64,000 nt of DNA, from NCBI RefSeq assembly GCF_016918855.1, contig NZ_JADKYB010000003.1, forward strand, positions 248,001-312,000. The letters are read 5' to 3'. The stretch's first letter is position 1. Every line of letters begins with the position of its first letter. Below are positions 33,680 through 41,306 of this stretch, one piece after another. Origin of the DNA: Actinacidiphila acididurans. GTDB lineage: Bacteria; Actinomycetota; Actinomycetes; Streptomycetales; Streptomycetaceae. Made by a program: the position numbers and the translations under genes. The notes beneath the pieces are model-generated. The model made no database searches and was not told where the DNA came from. It saw only the letters and a list, made by a program, of their open reading frames with translations.

Positions 33680-35596
33680 TCAGGCTTCGACGAGCAGTCC
33701 GGCCCGAAGGCAGTCCCGGACCAGTGGGGAACCACTGTCGGCCAGCGCCGTGTCGCCCTGGCACAGGTCAAGGAACAGCCGCCGGTCCACCGGGCCGGCC
33801 GCATTCCCCTTGCTGAGCACGTACTTCGCGTCGGCGCCGGCCCCGAACATCGCCATGACGACCGACGGCGGGCGCCGTACCGGGATGGGCCCGGACCCCG
33901 ACGCGGCGAACAGGCAGTCCGAGGTGAGCACATGGTCGACCAGCGGGTGCCGGGCGAAGGCCAGCGCGTCGTCGGCGGAGTCGATGATCGGCTGGCCCGG
34001 CCCGTTGAAGGAGGTGTTGATCAGGACGGGAACCTGGCCGAGTTCGGCCACCCGCGTCAGCAGGTCGTGCAGCGGCTTGTTGTCCTGCGCGCGGACCGTC
34101 TGCACCCGGGCGGTGCCGTCGGCGTGCACGGCCTCGGCGAGGATGCCGCGGTACTCCTCCCGGACCTGGAAGTTGAAGTTCATGAAGGGGGACCGGTCCG
34201 GGCCGCGGAAATACGTGTGCAAGTCCTCCTCCCGCACCATGGGGGCGACCGGCCGCCAGTCCTGCCGCTGCTTGAGCCGGTTCAGTTTCGCCCGGGCGTC
34301 CGCGCAGGTCACGGGGTGGCACAGCAGCGACCGGTTGCCCAGGGCCCGCGGACCGAACTCGGCCCGGCCGGCGTAGCGGGCCACGATCGACCCCCGCGCC
34401 AGCGCCTCGGCGGCGCGGGCCGCGGCCGCGTCGGCGTCACCCGGCGCGGACAGCGGCGTACAGCCGTATTCGGCGGCGTGCTCGGCGGTGACGGGCTCGG
34501 CGGGGCGGCCGAGGAAGTCGTCGCCCAGGCGGGGCCGGCGGGGGGAGCGGGCCCGGCGGTCGGCCGGATCCGCCTGCGCGCGGGCCCAGCCGAGGAAGGC
34601 GGCGCCGGCCGAGATCCCCGCGTCGTGCGGGCACGAGGGCACGTACAGCTCCCGTACCTCCGGCAGTTCGGCGATCGCGGTGTTCGCCGTCAGGTTGAGG
34701 AAGACCCCGCCGGCGCAGCACAGGTCGGGGTGGCCGGTGAGCGCGACCGCGCGGCGCGCGTGGTGGGTGAGCAGCCGGGTGAAGGCGTCCTGCACGGCCG
34801 CGGCCACGTCGGCGTTGGCCACGGGATCCGGCGCGGCGTCGAAGAGCTGCCAGCCGTTCTTGAGCCGGGGCACCGCGTCCGCGGTGACGATGTCACCGGT
34901 CACGAGCTTGGCCGGCCCCTCCACCGGGAGACCCGCCAGCGCCATGAGCTGGCCGTGGGCGTGCTCCTGGCGGAAAAGGAACCGCGCCACGTTGTCGTAG
35001 AGGCTCGCCTCGCTCTGCACGAAGACGTCGGGCTGGTTGTGCGGTGCGCTGAACGCCCGGTCGAGCAGCTCGAATTCGCCGTCGCGGAAGGCGTAGACCG
35101 AGCGCATCTCGGTGAACAGCGCGGCGTCGGCCGGCGTGTCCGTGCCGTAGCGGCCGAAGAACTGCTCGAACGGCAGGACGTAGTCCTTCCCGTCCCGCGA
35201 CGTCGTCCCGGCGAGGTCCGACACCAGGACGGTCGCCGTCGTCATGCCGGACGGGTAGACGGCCGAGGCGGCGTGCGCCAGGTGGTGGGAGACGACGTGA
35301 TGGCGGACGTCGAGCGGGTCGAAGGCCGAGAACGCCGGGGAGACCAGCGGCCGTTGGAAGCCGACGGCCGAAGGGCCGGCCGCCTGGAAGGAGCTGACCA
35401 CGATGTCGACGTCGTCCATCGTCACCCCGGCCGCGCGCAGGGCGGCCTCGATCGGCAGCCGGCTGGACAGGAACTCCTGGCCGTCGTATTTGCGGCGGGT
35501 GACCCGCTCCTGCTGGACCGCGGCCACCAGCCGGCCGTCGCGTACGACCGCGCAGGAGGATTCGTGTCCGCAGTGAATCCCGAGGGCGACAGTCAC
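33680..35596 (-). CDS. NodU/CmcH-type O-carbamoyltransferase
   Basis: 638 residues, close to the usual 550-650. The N-terminal Kae1-like half starts LGIHCGHESSCAVV and carries the metal-binding SHHLAHAASA (His104, His105, His108). The C-terminal YrdC-like half has the signature GRAEFGPRALGNRSLL and PVLINTSFNGPGQPI. The enzyme makes carbamoyl-AMP from carbamoyl phosphate and ATP and transfers the carbamoyl group to a hydroxyl. The two oxygenases encoded upstream could supply that hydroxyl. Its start overlaps the stop of the upstream gene (35593), so translation is coupled. The acceptor is unknown. Confidence 0.93.
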   Translation of the reverse strand: MTVALGIHCGHESSCAVVRDGRLVAAVQQERVTRRKYDGQEFLSSRLPIEAALRAAGVTMDDVDIVVSSFQAAGPSAVGFQRPLVSPAFSAFDPLDVRHHVVSHHLAHAASAVYPSGMTTATVLVSDLAGTTSRDGKDYVLPFEQFFGRYGTDTPADAALFTEMRSVYAFRDGEFELLDRAFSAPHNQPDVFVQSEASLYDNVARFLFRQEHAHGQLMALAGLPVEGPAKLVTGDIVTADAVPRLKNGWQLFDAAPDPVANADVAAAVQDAFTRLLTHHARRAVALTGHPDLCCAGGVFLNLTANTAIAELPEVRELYVPSCPHDAGISAGAAFLGWARAQADPADRRARSPRRPRLGDDFLGRPAEPVTAEHAAEYGCTPLSAPGDADAAAARAAEALARGSIVARYAGRAEFGPRALGNRSLLCHPVTCADARAKLNRLKQRQDWRPVAPMVREEDLHTYFRGPDRSPFMNFNFQVREEYRGILAEAVHADGTARVQTVRAQDNKPLHDLLTRVAELGQVPVLINTSFNGPGQPIIDSADDALAFARHPLVDHVLTSDCLFAASGSGPIPVRRPPSVVMAMFGAGADAKYVLSKGNAAGPVDRRLFLDLCQGDTALADSGSPLVRDCLRAGLLVEA

Positions 35597-36318
35597 CGGC
35601 GGTAGTTCTCCAGCGGTGCTCCCTGCGGCATGAAGCCGAAGGTCAGGATGGTCACGCGCTCGCCGGCCCGGATGGGCGTGCGGCTGTGCGCCTGCGTGCC
35701 CGCCAGGAAGATGACCACTTCGCCGGGCGTCAGCTGCAGCCGCTGTTCGGTGCCGTCGGCGAAGTGCATGTAGAGCGCGGAGGGTTCACCGGGCCCCTGC
35801 GGGATCTCGTGCGCGAGCATCATGAGGACGTTGAGCGAGAAGATGTCGGTGTCGATGTGCGGGATGATGCCCTGGCCCGGATCGCGGTAGAACAAGTAAC
35901 TCGCGATGCCGGTGGCCTCCGCGCCGGGGACCACGCTCGCGACGACGTCCGCCAGTTCCCTGCTGGTGGCGATCCGGTCCGCGATCGGGCCGCCGCAGCC
36001 GAGGTAGTGCTCGTCGAAGGGGACGGCCGTCCGCCCCACGTCCCGCGCCTCGTCGATGAGCGAGGTGAGCACGTCGCCGGTGAGGAAGTCCGGACGCCCC
36101 CGGTACTGGATGCCGCGGGGATCGGCGACGTCGTACGGGCACAGGATCTCCAGCGCCTCGGACACCGCCCGCCGGCCCTGCTCGGAGCCGGGGTCCTTGT
36201 CCGGGACCAGCCGGCCGGCCGACAGCCCGAGGATCAGCTTCAGGTTGGCCTGTTCGGCCGGGGTCAGGCTGCGGTGCAGGTCCGCGAGCCGGCGCCCCAG
36301 CGCGGATCCGTCGCTCAT
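35593..36318 (-). CDS. Fe(II)/2-oxoglutarate dioxygenase, copy 2 (prolyl-4-hydroxylase-like fold)
   Basis: 241 residues. The iron triad is visible as H154-x-D156 (IIPHIDTD) and His211 (QAHSRTP), with Arg221 (GERVTILTFGF) for the 2-oxoglutarate carboxylate. Residues 7-34 are a helical segment shared, without gaps, with the other dioxygenase and with the 102-residue protein of the operon. The start overlaps the upstream stop by four bases. It should hydroxylate a C-H bond of a peptide or small molecule before carbamoylation. It is a diverged paralogue of its neighbour, so two different positions may be oxidised. Confidence 0.88.
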   Translation of the reverse strand: MSDGSALGRRLADLHRSLTPAEQANLKLILGLSAGRLVPDKDPGSEQGRRAVSEALEILCPYDVADPRGIQYRGRPDFLTGDVLTSLIDEARDVGRTAVPFDEHYLGCGGPIADRIATSRELADVVASVVPGAEATGIASYLFYRDPGQGIIPHIDTDIFSLNVLMMLAHEIPQGPGEPSALYMHFADGTEQRLQLTPGEVVIFLAGTQAHSRTPIRAGERVTILTFGFMPQGAPLENYRR

Positions 36319-37031
36319 GCCGCACTCCCGATCGTCCGGTAGCCAAAGGACACCAGCCGGATCGCCTCGCCAGAGACCGTCCGGGTGCGCTGGTGGGTGA
36401 CGCTGTCGGCGAAGAAGACGAGCGATTCCCCCGGGTCCAGGTGAATGCGCAGGGCCTCCTGGTCGGGCGGGTAGAGGATCAGCTCGGACTGCCGTGGTTC
36501 GGCCCGGTGCTCCAGCATCGTCAGGACGTTCAGCGAGAACTCGTCCTTGTCGACATGCGGATCGATGCCGAGCCCGGGTTCGTCGTAGTAGAGGTAGTTG
36601 GCCTTGTACGTGGGCAGCACCGGGCCGACCTTGGCCGCAAGGAAGTCGCTGACCGACTGTGACAGGGCCAGCTCGCGGGCGACCGGGGCGCCCGACGCCA
36701 CGTAGTGGTCTTGGAACCGCTCGGCCCGGGCCCGGTACGCCAGCGACTCCCGGTCCAGCACGGCCAGGTCGTCCGCCGAGAAGAACGGCCCCCGGCCGCA
36801 GAACACGACACCGGTGTCGAACGCCGGCCGCAGGGCGCCGTGCAGTTTCGGCAGCGAGTGCTGGGCGGTGGTCAGCGCGGCCTTGCGCAGCGGCTCCGCG
36901 ACGGTCCGGGCATGGCCGCTGAGGAGACCCCCGGCGGCCATGCTCAGCAGGAATTTCAGGTTCTCCCGCTCTGCGGTGGTCAGTTCGGACGAAAACTGGG
37001 ACAACCGGTCCACCAACGTCGAGGGTTCCAC
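36315..37031 (-). CDS. Fe(II)/2-oxoglutarate dioxygenase, copy 1
   Basis: 238 residues. Iron ligands are H159-x-D161 (GIDPHVDKDEF) and His213 (SVTHQRT), with Arg225 (AIRLVSFGY) binding 2-oxoglutarate. The double-stranded beta-helix core spans residues 140-232, preceded by a helical N-terminal half. Residues 6-33 carry the segment shared with the other dioxygenase and the small protein. It is the second gene of the operon, 45 bases after the small gene. Both dioxygenases keep the full catalytic set, so neither looks like a dead paralogue. The substrate is unknown. Confidence 0.88.
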   Translation of the reverse strand: MEPSTLVDRLSQFSSELTTAERENLKFLLSMAAGGLLSGHARTVAEPLRKAALTTAQHSLPKLHGALRPAFDTGVVFCGRGPFFSADDLAVLDRESLAYRARAERFQDHYVASGAPVARELALSQSVSDFLAAKVGPVLPTYKANYLYYDEPGLGIDPHVDKDEFSLNVLTMLEHRAEPRQSELILYPPDQEALRIHLDPGESLVFFADSVTHQRTRTVSGEAIRLVSFGYRTIGSAA

Positions 37032-37076
37032 CGCAGTCTCCTCTGCTCGGCTTGTCTGATCGGGGCCTTCGCGCCG

Positions 37077-37385
37077 CTACTCGGTGAAGCCGAGCACCTC
37101 GGGCAGGTCGAGCAGCTGCTCCCGGATGGTCGGGGTGGCGGCGGCCGAGATCGGCTTCGAGTAGATGTACTCGGCCTCGGCGTTGATGTTCTGCAGCTCC
37201 TTCAGGTGCAGGCTCGCCGAGGTCACGATGCTGCTGAGCACCGCGCGCTCGTCCTCGGTGAGCGTCGCGGAGAGGCTGCCGAGCTTCTCGGTGAGTGTCG
37301 GGAGCGCCGCCTCGAGCGCCGCGGCGTCGAGTTCGGCGTCCAGTTGGGGATCGGGCGACGTGGCGATTTCGGGACTGGTTGCCAC
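37077..37385 (-). CDS. 102-residue small protein heading the operon (candidate precursor or carrier peptide)
   Basis: It starts at GTG 37385 with GGAGG seven bases upstream. It is acidic and mostly helical, with no Cys and no signal peptide. Residues 31-58 (LTEKLGSLSATLTEDERAVL and on) align without gaps to the N-termini of both dioxygenases. After residue 70 the tail is different (EAEYIYSKPIS, AAATPTIREQLL, DLPEVLGFTE), with Tyr, Ser, Thr and Pro residues that could be hydroxylated and carbamoylated. It may be a ribosomal peptide precursor whose leader is the shared segment, or a small scaffold or carrier. No known precursor family or cleavage motif was recognised. Confidence 0.75.
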   Translation of the reverse strand: MATSPEIATSPDPQLDAELDAAALEAALPTLTEKLGSLSATLTEDERAVLSSIVTSASLHLKELQNINAEAEYIYSKPISAAATPTIREQLLDLPEVLGFTE

Positions 37386-37412
37386 GGGTGCGCCTCCAGA
37401 TGTCGGACGAAT

Positions 37413-37426
37413 GACGTGATCACGTC
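37413..37426. promoter_or_regulatory. Perfect 14-base palindrome GACGTGATCACGTC
   Basis: It lies 28 bases upstream of the small-protein start at 37385, in the divergent region shared with the acetyltransferase at 37545. Its symmetry and position fit an operator for the biosynthetic operon. No pathway-specific regulator is encoded next to it. Confidence 0.5.
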
Positions 37427-37544
37427 CAAGGTGCAACGACTGTTCAACGTAGCGGTGCGGTGTTGACATGGACAGCACCGTTTTCGGCCGCGAGTCGCTC
37501 GATCTCGCCGGGCCACCGGCGGCACAGTCGATACGATCTTCCGC

Positions 37545-38078
37545 GTGTCCGACATCGCCATCTGGCCGACCGCCGCACCCCTCACAACGCCCCGGCTCCA
37601 CCTGGAGCCACTGCGCGTCGAACACGCGCGGGAGGCCGTCTCGGTCTTCGACGACGAGCGACTGCACACCTGGACCGGCGGCACACCGTGCACGCTGGAG
37701 GAACTCGAGGCGAAATACCTGCGCCAGTCGGCCGGGCAGTCGCCGGACGGCAGCCACGGCTGGCTGAACTGGATGCTGCGCCGCCTGACGGACGGGCAAC
37801 TGGTCGGCACCGTGCAGGCCACCCTGTACCACCCCGCTCCGGGCCGCACCGAGGCCGAACTCGCCTGGGTGATCGGCGTCGACCACCAGGGCAACGGCTA
37901 CGGCCGCGAGAGCGCGCGGGCCATGGCCGACTGGCTCGGCACGCACGGCGTGGACGGGCTGACCGCTCACATCCACCCCGGGCACAAGGCGTCCATCGGC
38001 ATCGCCCGGGCCCTCGGACTGAGCGAGACCGACGAGATGACCGACGGCGAGATCCTCTGGCGGTCCACCGACCGGTGA
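37545..38078 (+). CDS. GNAT-family N-acetyltransferase
   Basis: 177 residues of the RimJ/RimL-like GNAT type (TTPRLHLEPLRVEHAREAV at the N-terminus). The acetyl-CoA loop reads DHQGNGYGRESARAMADWL, preceded by the ELAWVIG beta-strand. It transfers acetyl from acetyl-CoA to an amine; the substrate is unknown. GTG 37545 lies seven bases after TACGAT (37532-37537), with no ribosome site, indicating a leaderless mRNA. It is divergent from the carbamoyltransferase operon and could modify its product, but may be unrelated. Confidence 0.85.
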   Translation: MSDIAIWPTAAPLTTPRLHLEPLRVEHAREAVSVFDDERLHTWTGGTPCTLEELEAKYLRQSAGQSPDGSHGWLNWMLRRLTDGQLVGTVQATLYHPAPGRTEAELAWVIGVDHQGNGYGRESARAMADWLGTHGVDGLTAHIHPGHKASIGIARALGLSETDEMTDGEILWRSTDR

Positions 38079-38105
38079 GCACCGCGGGCCGGCGGCGCCG
38101 CCCGG

Positions 38106-38968
38106 TCAGAAAGCGGGGGCCGGGGCGCTGCCGACGCCCGCACCCAGGGCGTGCTTGAACTTCGCCTCGTCCGCGCTGCCGGGCGACGCGGTCAGGATCA
38201 CGATCTTGAGCTCGGAATCGCCGTCCGTCAGTACATCGCAGTCCACGTGGACCGGCCCGACCTCGGGGTGCTCCACGGTCTTGCGGTCCTCGCGATGCGC
38301 GGCCACCGTGCCGCTCGCCCACAGCCGCGCGAAGGTCGGATTGCCCTCGGTGAGCTCATGGATCAGCTCCGCCAGGCGTGCGTCATGGGGAAAGCGGCCG
38401 GTGGCGCGGCGCAGGTCGGACACGATGGCGAGGTCCGATTCGTCGGGGCTCTGCACCGACACCGGCCACAGGGAGACGCGTACCTGCCCGAGGCCGATCG
38501 GGAACCTCTCCCGGGCGAAGTTGCGCAGTTCCGGCGGCGACAGCGACGGATCGCCGAGCAGTCCCACCCACCCGGGGTTCCACCAGATCATCTGCCAGTC
38601 CGCGGCGAACACGGCGACCGCGACGTCCCCGAGCCGGTTCAGCACGCGCTGCACGCCCGGCGGGATGCGATCGGGGATCGGGGCGTCGTTCGGGGGGACC
38701 AGCCCGGCCATGCGGTAGAGATGGTCGCGGTCAGCCGCAGGGCGCGGGCGAGGGAGGCGACGACCTGGGCCGACGGGGTCGTGGCCCGCCCCTGCTCCAG
38801 GCGCACCACGTAATCGACCGATACGCCGGCGCGTTCGGCCAGCTCCTCCCGGCGCAGCCCGGCCGCGCGGCGGGTGCGGCCGGAGGGCAGCCCCGTAGTC
38901 GGCGGGGACAGCCGCTCCCGCCAGGCGCGGATCGTCGCACCCAGCCCGGCCGCCTCTTTCGTCGCCAT
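38106..38968 (-). pseudogene. XRE/MmyB-type regulator broken by a frameshift
   Basis: The first 80 codons from ATG 38968 encode an XRE helix-turn-helix (RREELAERAGVSVDYVVRLE, then QGRATTPSAQVVASLARALRLT). Near 38725 the homology jumps to another frame: RDHLYRMAGLVPP, then the MmyB-like ligand-binding domain (AVFAADWQMIWWNPGWVGLL) to the stop at 38106. Family members read LTADERDHLYRMAGL at the join, so about 10 bases seem to be missing between ACCGC and GACCAT. Either the gene is dead or the sequence has an error. It diverges from the SDR at 39088, the usual partner of these regulators. Confidence 0.78.
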
Positions 38969-38990
38969 GCCGTCCATCCTGCCGCACTGC

Positions 38991-39030
38991 GCCCCCGAGG
39001 TGGTACCGCTGCCCCCGAGGTGGTACCGCT
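38991..39030. promoter_or_regulatory. Two perfect tandem copies of a 20-base site with a GGTACC core
   Basis: GCCCCCGAGGTGGTACCGCT is present at 38991-39010 and again at 39011-39030. The pair lies between the divergent MmyB-type regulator and the SDR gene. Tandem sites here suit dimers of an MmyB-type repressor controlling the SDR promoter. Confidence 0.65.
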
Positions 39031-39087
39031 CTTCCTACGGTCGAGGCGTCCCTGGGCAGGCCACCGGCGCGGCGCGACGATCGAGAC

Positions 39088-39786
39088 ATGACCACTACGT
39101 TCATCACCGGAGCCAACAAAGGGCTCGGCCACGAGACCGCCCGCCGCCTGATCGCCCTCGGTCACACCGTGATCCTGGGAGCCCGCGACCCGGAGCGGGG
39201 CGCGGAGGCCGCTGCGACGCTGGGCGCGCGCTTCGTCCGTATCGACGTCGCCGACGACGCCTCCGTCGTCGCCGCGGCCGCCGATGTCGCCGCGCACGAA
39301 GGCGTGGTCGACGTCCTGATCAACAACGCCGGCGTCCACGGCCCGCACGGCGACCCGGACGACCTGACCGGCGCGGACGCCCTCGCCGTCTTCGACGTCA
39401 ACCTCTTCGGCGTGGTCCGCACGACCACCGCCTTCCTGCCGCTGCTGCGCCGGTCCGCGGACCCCGTCGTCGTCAACGTCAGCAGCGGAATGGGGTCGCT
39501 CGCCATCACCCACGACCCGTCGCGGGTCGAGTCCTCGGTCGTGGCGCCCCTTTACACATCCTCGAAGGCGGCCCTCACCATGTTGACCACCCAATACGCC
39601 AAGGGCCTGAAGGACATCCGGGTCAACGCCGCCGACCCCGGCTACACGGCCACCGACCTCAACGGCCACAGCGGCCCGCAGACCGTGACGGAAGGCACCG
39701 ACGCGATCGTCCTTCTCGCGACCGAAGGCCCCGGCGCCGGCTCGGGACGGTTCATCGACCGCGACGGCCCGATCGACTGGTCCTGA
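39088..39786 (+). CDS. Short-chain dehydrogenase/reductase
   Basis: 232 residues of the classical SDR fold. The NAD(P) site is TGANKGLG, the NNAG motif is present, and the catalytic residues are Ser (NVSSGMGSL) and Y-x3-K (YTSSKAALTML). It reduces or oxidises a carbonyl/alcohol pair in the cytosol with unknown substrate. Control by the divergent MmyB-type regulator through the tandem sites at 38991 is expected; since that regulator seems broken, expression may be constitutive. Confidence 0.92.
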   Translation: MTTTFITGANKGLGHETARRLIALGHTVILGARDPERGAEAAATLGARFVRIDVADDASVVAAAADVAAHEGVVDVLINNAGVHGPHGDPDDLTGADALAVFDVNLFGVVRTTTAFLPLLRRSADPVVVNVSSGMGSLAITHDPSRVESSVVAPLYTSSKAALTMLTTQYAKGLKDIRVNAADPGYTATDLNGHSGPQTVTEGTDAIVLLATEGPGAGSGRFIDRDGPIDWS

Positions 39787-39846
39787 CCGCCGGCCGGACC
39801 GGCGTTGCCGAGGTGACGGAGCGGGCGGCTCCGCCGAGGTGATGGA

Positions 39847-39873
39847 GCGGACCGGCCGCCGCGGCCGGTCCGC
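39847..39873 (+). terminator. Hairpin terminator after the SDR
   Basis: GCGGACCGGCC (39847-39857) and GGCCGGTCCGC (39863-39873) form a perfect 11-bp stem with a 5-base loop, 60 bases after the SDR stop. Two imperfect copies of GCCGAGGTGACGGAGCGG occur just before it. Confidence 0.65.
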
Positions 39874-40016
39874 CCCCGGCCCCGCGCCGCCGTGACCTGC
39901 CCCGACCCGACAGATCGGGACCAGCCGCTTTCCGGTGTACGACTGTCCACTCCTCGCGTCCTGCGAGTAGGCTCTACTATTGCGGGGCAAGTCGCATCAT
40001 AGGGAGGGGAGCGGGT

Positions 40017-40682
40017 ATGGCATCGCCGGGCACGGAGGGCGGGCGGGTCAACCAGAAACTGCGCACGCGCCGGGCGATCGTCCAGGCGGCGGCCGAACTC
40101 AGCGAGTCCGGGCGAGACGTGAACATGGCCGAGATCGCCAAGGCCGCGTTGGTGTCCGAAGCCACCGCCTACCGCTATTTCCCCGACCTGAGCAGTCTGC
40201 TGGAGGAAGCGATCGTCGGGTACGTCCCCTCTCCCGAGGACGCGCTGCGCTCGGTCGCGCAGTCCGGGGACGTGGTCGAACGCGTCGCGGCGGCCACGGA
40301 ATACCTGCTGCGGCACGTACTGCGCCGGCAAGGAGTGGTCCGCGCGATGATCGCCGGCACCATCACCCGGCCGGAGCGCTCCACCCGCCGCCCGGGGCTG
40401 CGGTTCGGCCTGATCGACTACGCCCTTTCCCCCCTGACGGACGGCTCGGCGGCGCTCGGCGCCGAGGCGCTGGAGCAGCTCAGGCGCGACCTGTCCGTCG
40501 TCGTGAGCGCGGAGGCGCTGTTCAGCCTGACCGATCTGTACGGCCTGCCGCCCGAGGAGGCCGTGGCCAGCCTGGTGCGCACCGCGACGAGCCTGGCCCG
40601 GGCGTCGCTGGAGAAGTGCGACGCGCCGGCCGCGCGGCCCCGCCGCCGCCTCACCGCTCCGCGGGACAGGGCCGCCGACTGA
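40017..40682 (+). CDS. TetR-family regulator
   Basis: 221 residues from ATG 40017 with GGGAGGGGAG upstream. The N-terminal helix-turn-helix is TRRAIVQAAAELSESGRDVN continuing MAEIAKAALVSEATAYRYFP, with the usual Tyr-Arg-Tyr-Phe recognition end. The C-terminal helical part would bind a ligand and dimerise. It converges with the cupin gene. A short palindrome AGTAG-GCT-CTACT in its promoter (about 39965-39977) may be its own operator. Confidence 0.88.
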   Translation: MASPGTEGGRVNQKLRTRRAIVQAAAELSESGRDVNMAEIAKAALVSEATAYRYFPDLSSLLEEAIVGYVPSPEDALRSVAQSGDVVERVAAATEYLLRHVLRRQGVVRAMIAGTITRPERSTRRPGLRFGLIDYALSPLTDGSAALGAEALEQLRRDLSVVVSAEALFSLTDLYGLPPEEAVASLVRTATSLARASLEKCDAPAARPRRRLTAPRDRAAD

Positions 40683-40701
40683 CCGCCGCCTTTCGCTGCT
40701 C

Positions 40702-41160
40702 CTACGCGAAGTCGGTCGAGGGGACCGTGGCGTAGCGGCTCATGGCCGTCACGGTCGTATCCGGTGTGAGTTCCTGACCGGACGCGATCATGTCCCGCAG
40801 GTCGTGGAAGTACCGGACGTACAGGTCCGGTGTGAACGTGTTCAGCACCACCGCGGGTGTGTCGCCGCGGTTGGCGAAGGTGTGCGGGGTGCCCGGCGGA
40901 ATCATCGCGAGGGTGCCGGCCGGAGCCTCGTAGGTCGTCGCGCCGACGGTGAAGTGCACCGTGCCGGACACGACGTAGAAGCCCTCGTCGTGCTCGGCGT
41001 GGCGGTGCTGCGGCGGGCCCTGCGTGTGCGGGGCGATCGTGATCTCCCCGATCCCCAGGCGGTGCCCGGTGGTGCCGCCGTCCTCGAGTATGCGCATGCG
41101 GGTGGGCCCCAGCTGGATCGTTTCCCCGCCGTCGGGGCCGACCACGGAAAGCCTGTCCAT
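40702..41160 (-). CDS. Single-domain cupin protein
   Basis: 152 residues from ATG 41160 behind GGAGGA; a longer frame to 41208 has no ribosome site. The cupin motif 1 is QHRHAEHDEGFYVVSGTVHF and motif 2 is GTLAMIPPGTPHTFANRGD, with His residues able to hold one metal. Such small cupins act as dioxygenases, isomerases or sugar/ligand binders. It is divergent from the hydrolase gene at 41307, with a promoter and palindrome between, so the two may be co-regulated. Confidence 0.88.
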   Translation of the reverse strand: MDRLSVVGPDGGETIQLGPTRMRILEDGGTTGHRLGIGEITIAPHTQGPPQHRHAEHDEGFYVVSGTVHFTVGATTYEAPAGTLAMIPPGTPHTFANRGDTPAVVLNTFTPDLYVRYFHDLRDMIASGQELTPDTTVTAMSRYATVPSTDFA

Positions 41161-41216
41161 GACTTCCTCCTGCGTCGAAAAGCTGACTCCGGAAGGGTAC
41201 CCCCTCATCGTGAGAG

Positions 41217-41245
41217 TTGACTCGCATGACGGGGGTGACTACCTT
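41217..41245 (+). promoter_or_regulatory. Promoter TTGACT - 17 - TACCTT
   Basis: A near-consensus vegetative promoter: -35 TTGACT at 41217-41222 and -10 TACCTT at 41240-41245, with 17 bases between. It reads towards the alpha/beta hydrolase at 41307. Confidence 0.6.
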
Positions 41246-41250
41246 CGACT

Positions 41251-41272
41251 TCGTGAGGGGCGCCTCTCACGA
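41251..41272. promoter_or_regulatory. 22-base near-perfect palindrome overlapping the hydrolase transcription start
   Basis: Arms TCGTGAGGGGC and GCCTCTCACGA pair at 10 of 11 positions with no spacer. The element begins five bases after the -10 box, so bound protein would block transcription. An extra half-like CGTGAGAG lies at 41209-41216 beside the -35. The nearby TetR regulators (40017, 43308) are candidate binders. Confidence 0.6.
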
Positions 41273-41306
41273 CAAGCGATGAGTCGTACGGAATCCGGAG
41301 GGCATG

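Noticed and set aside
31937-35605. Plus-strand open frame of about 1200 codons opposite the MFS and carbamoyltransferase genes
   Set aside because: It has no family signature and is a GC-rich shadow of the real minus-strand genes, which carry full motifs.
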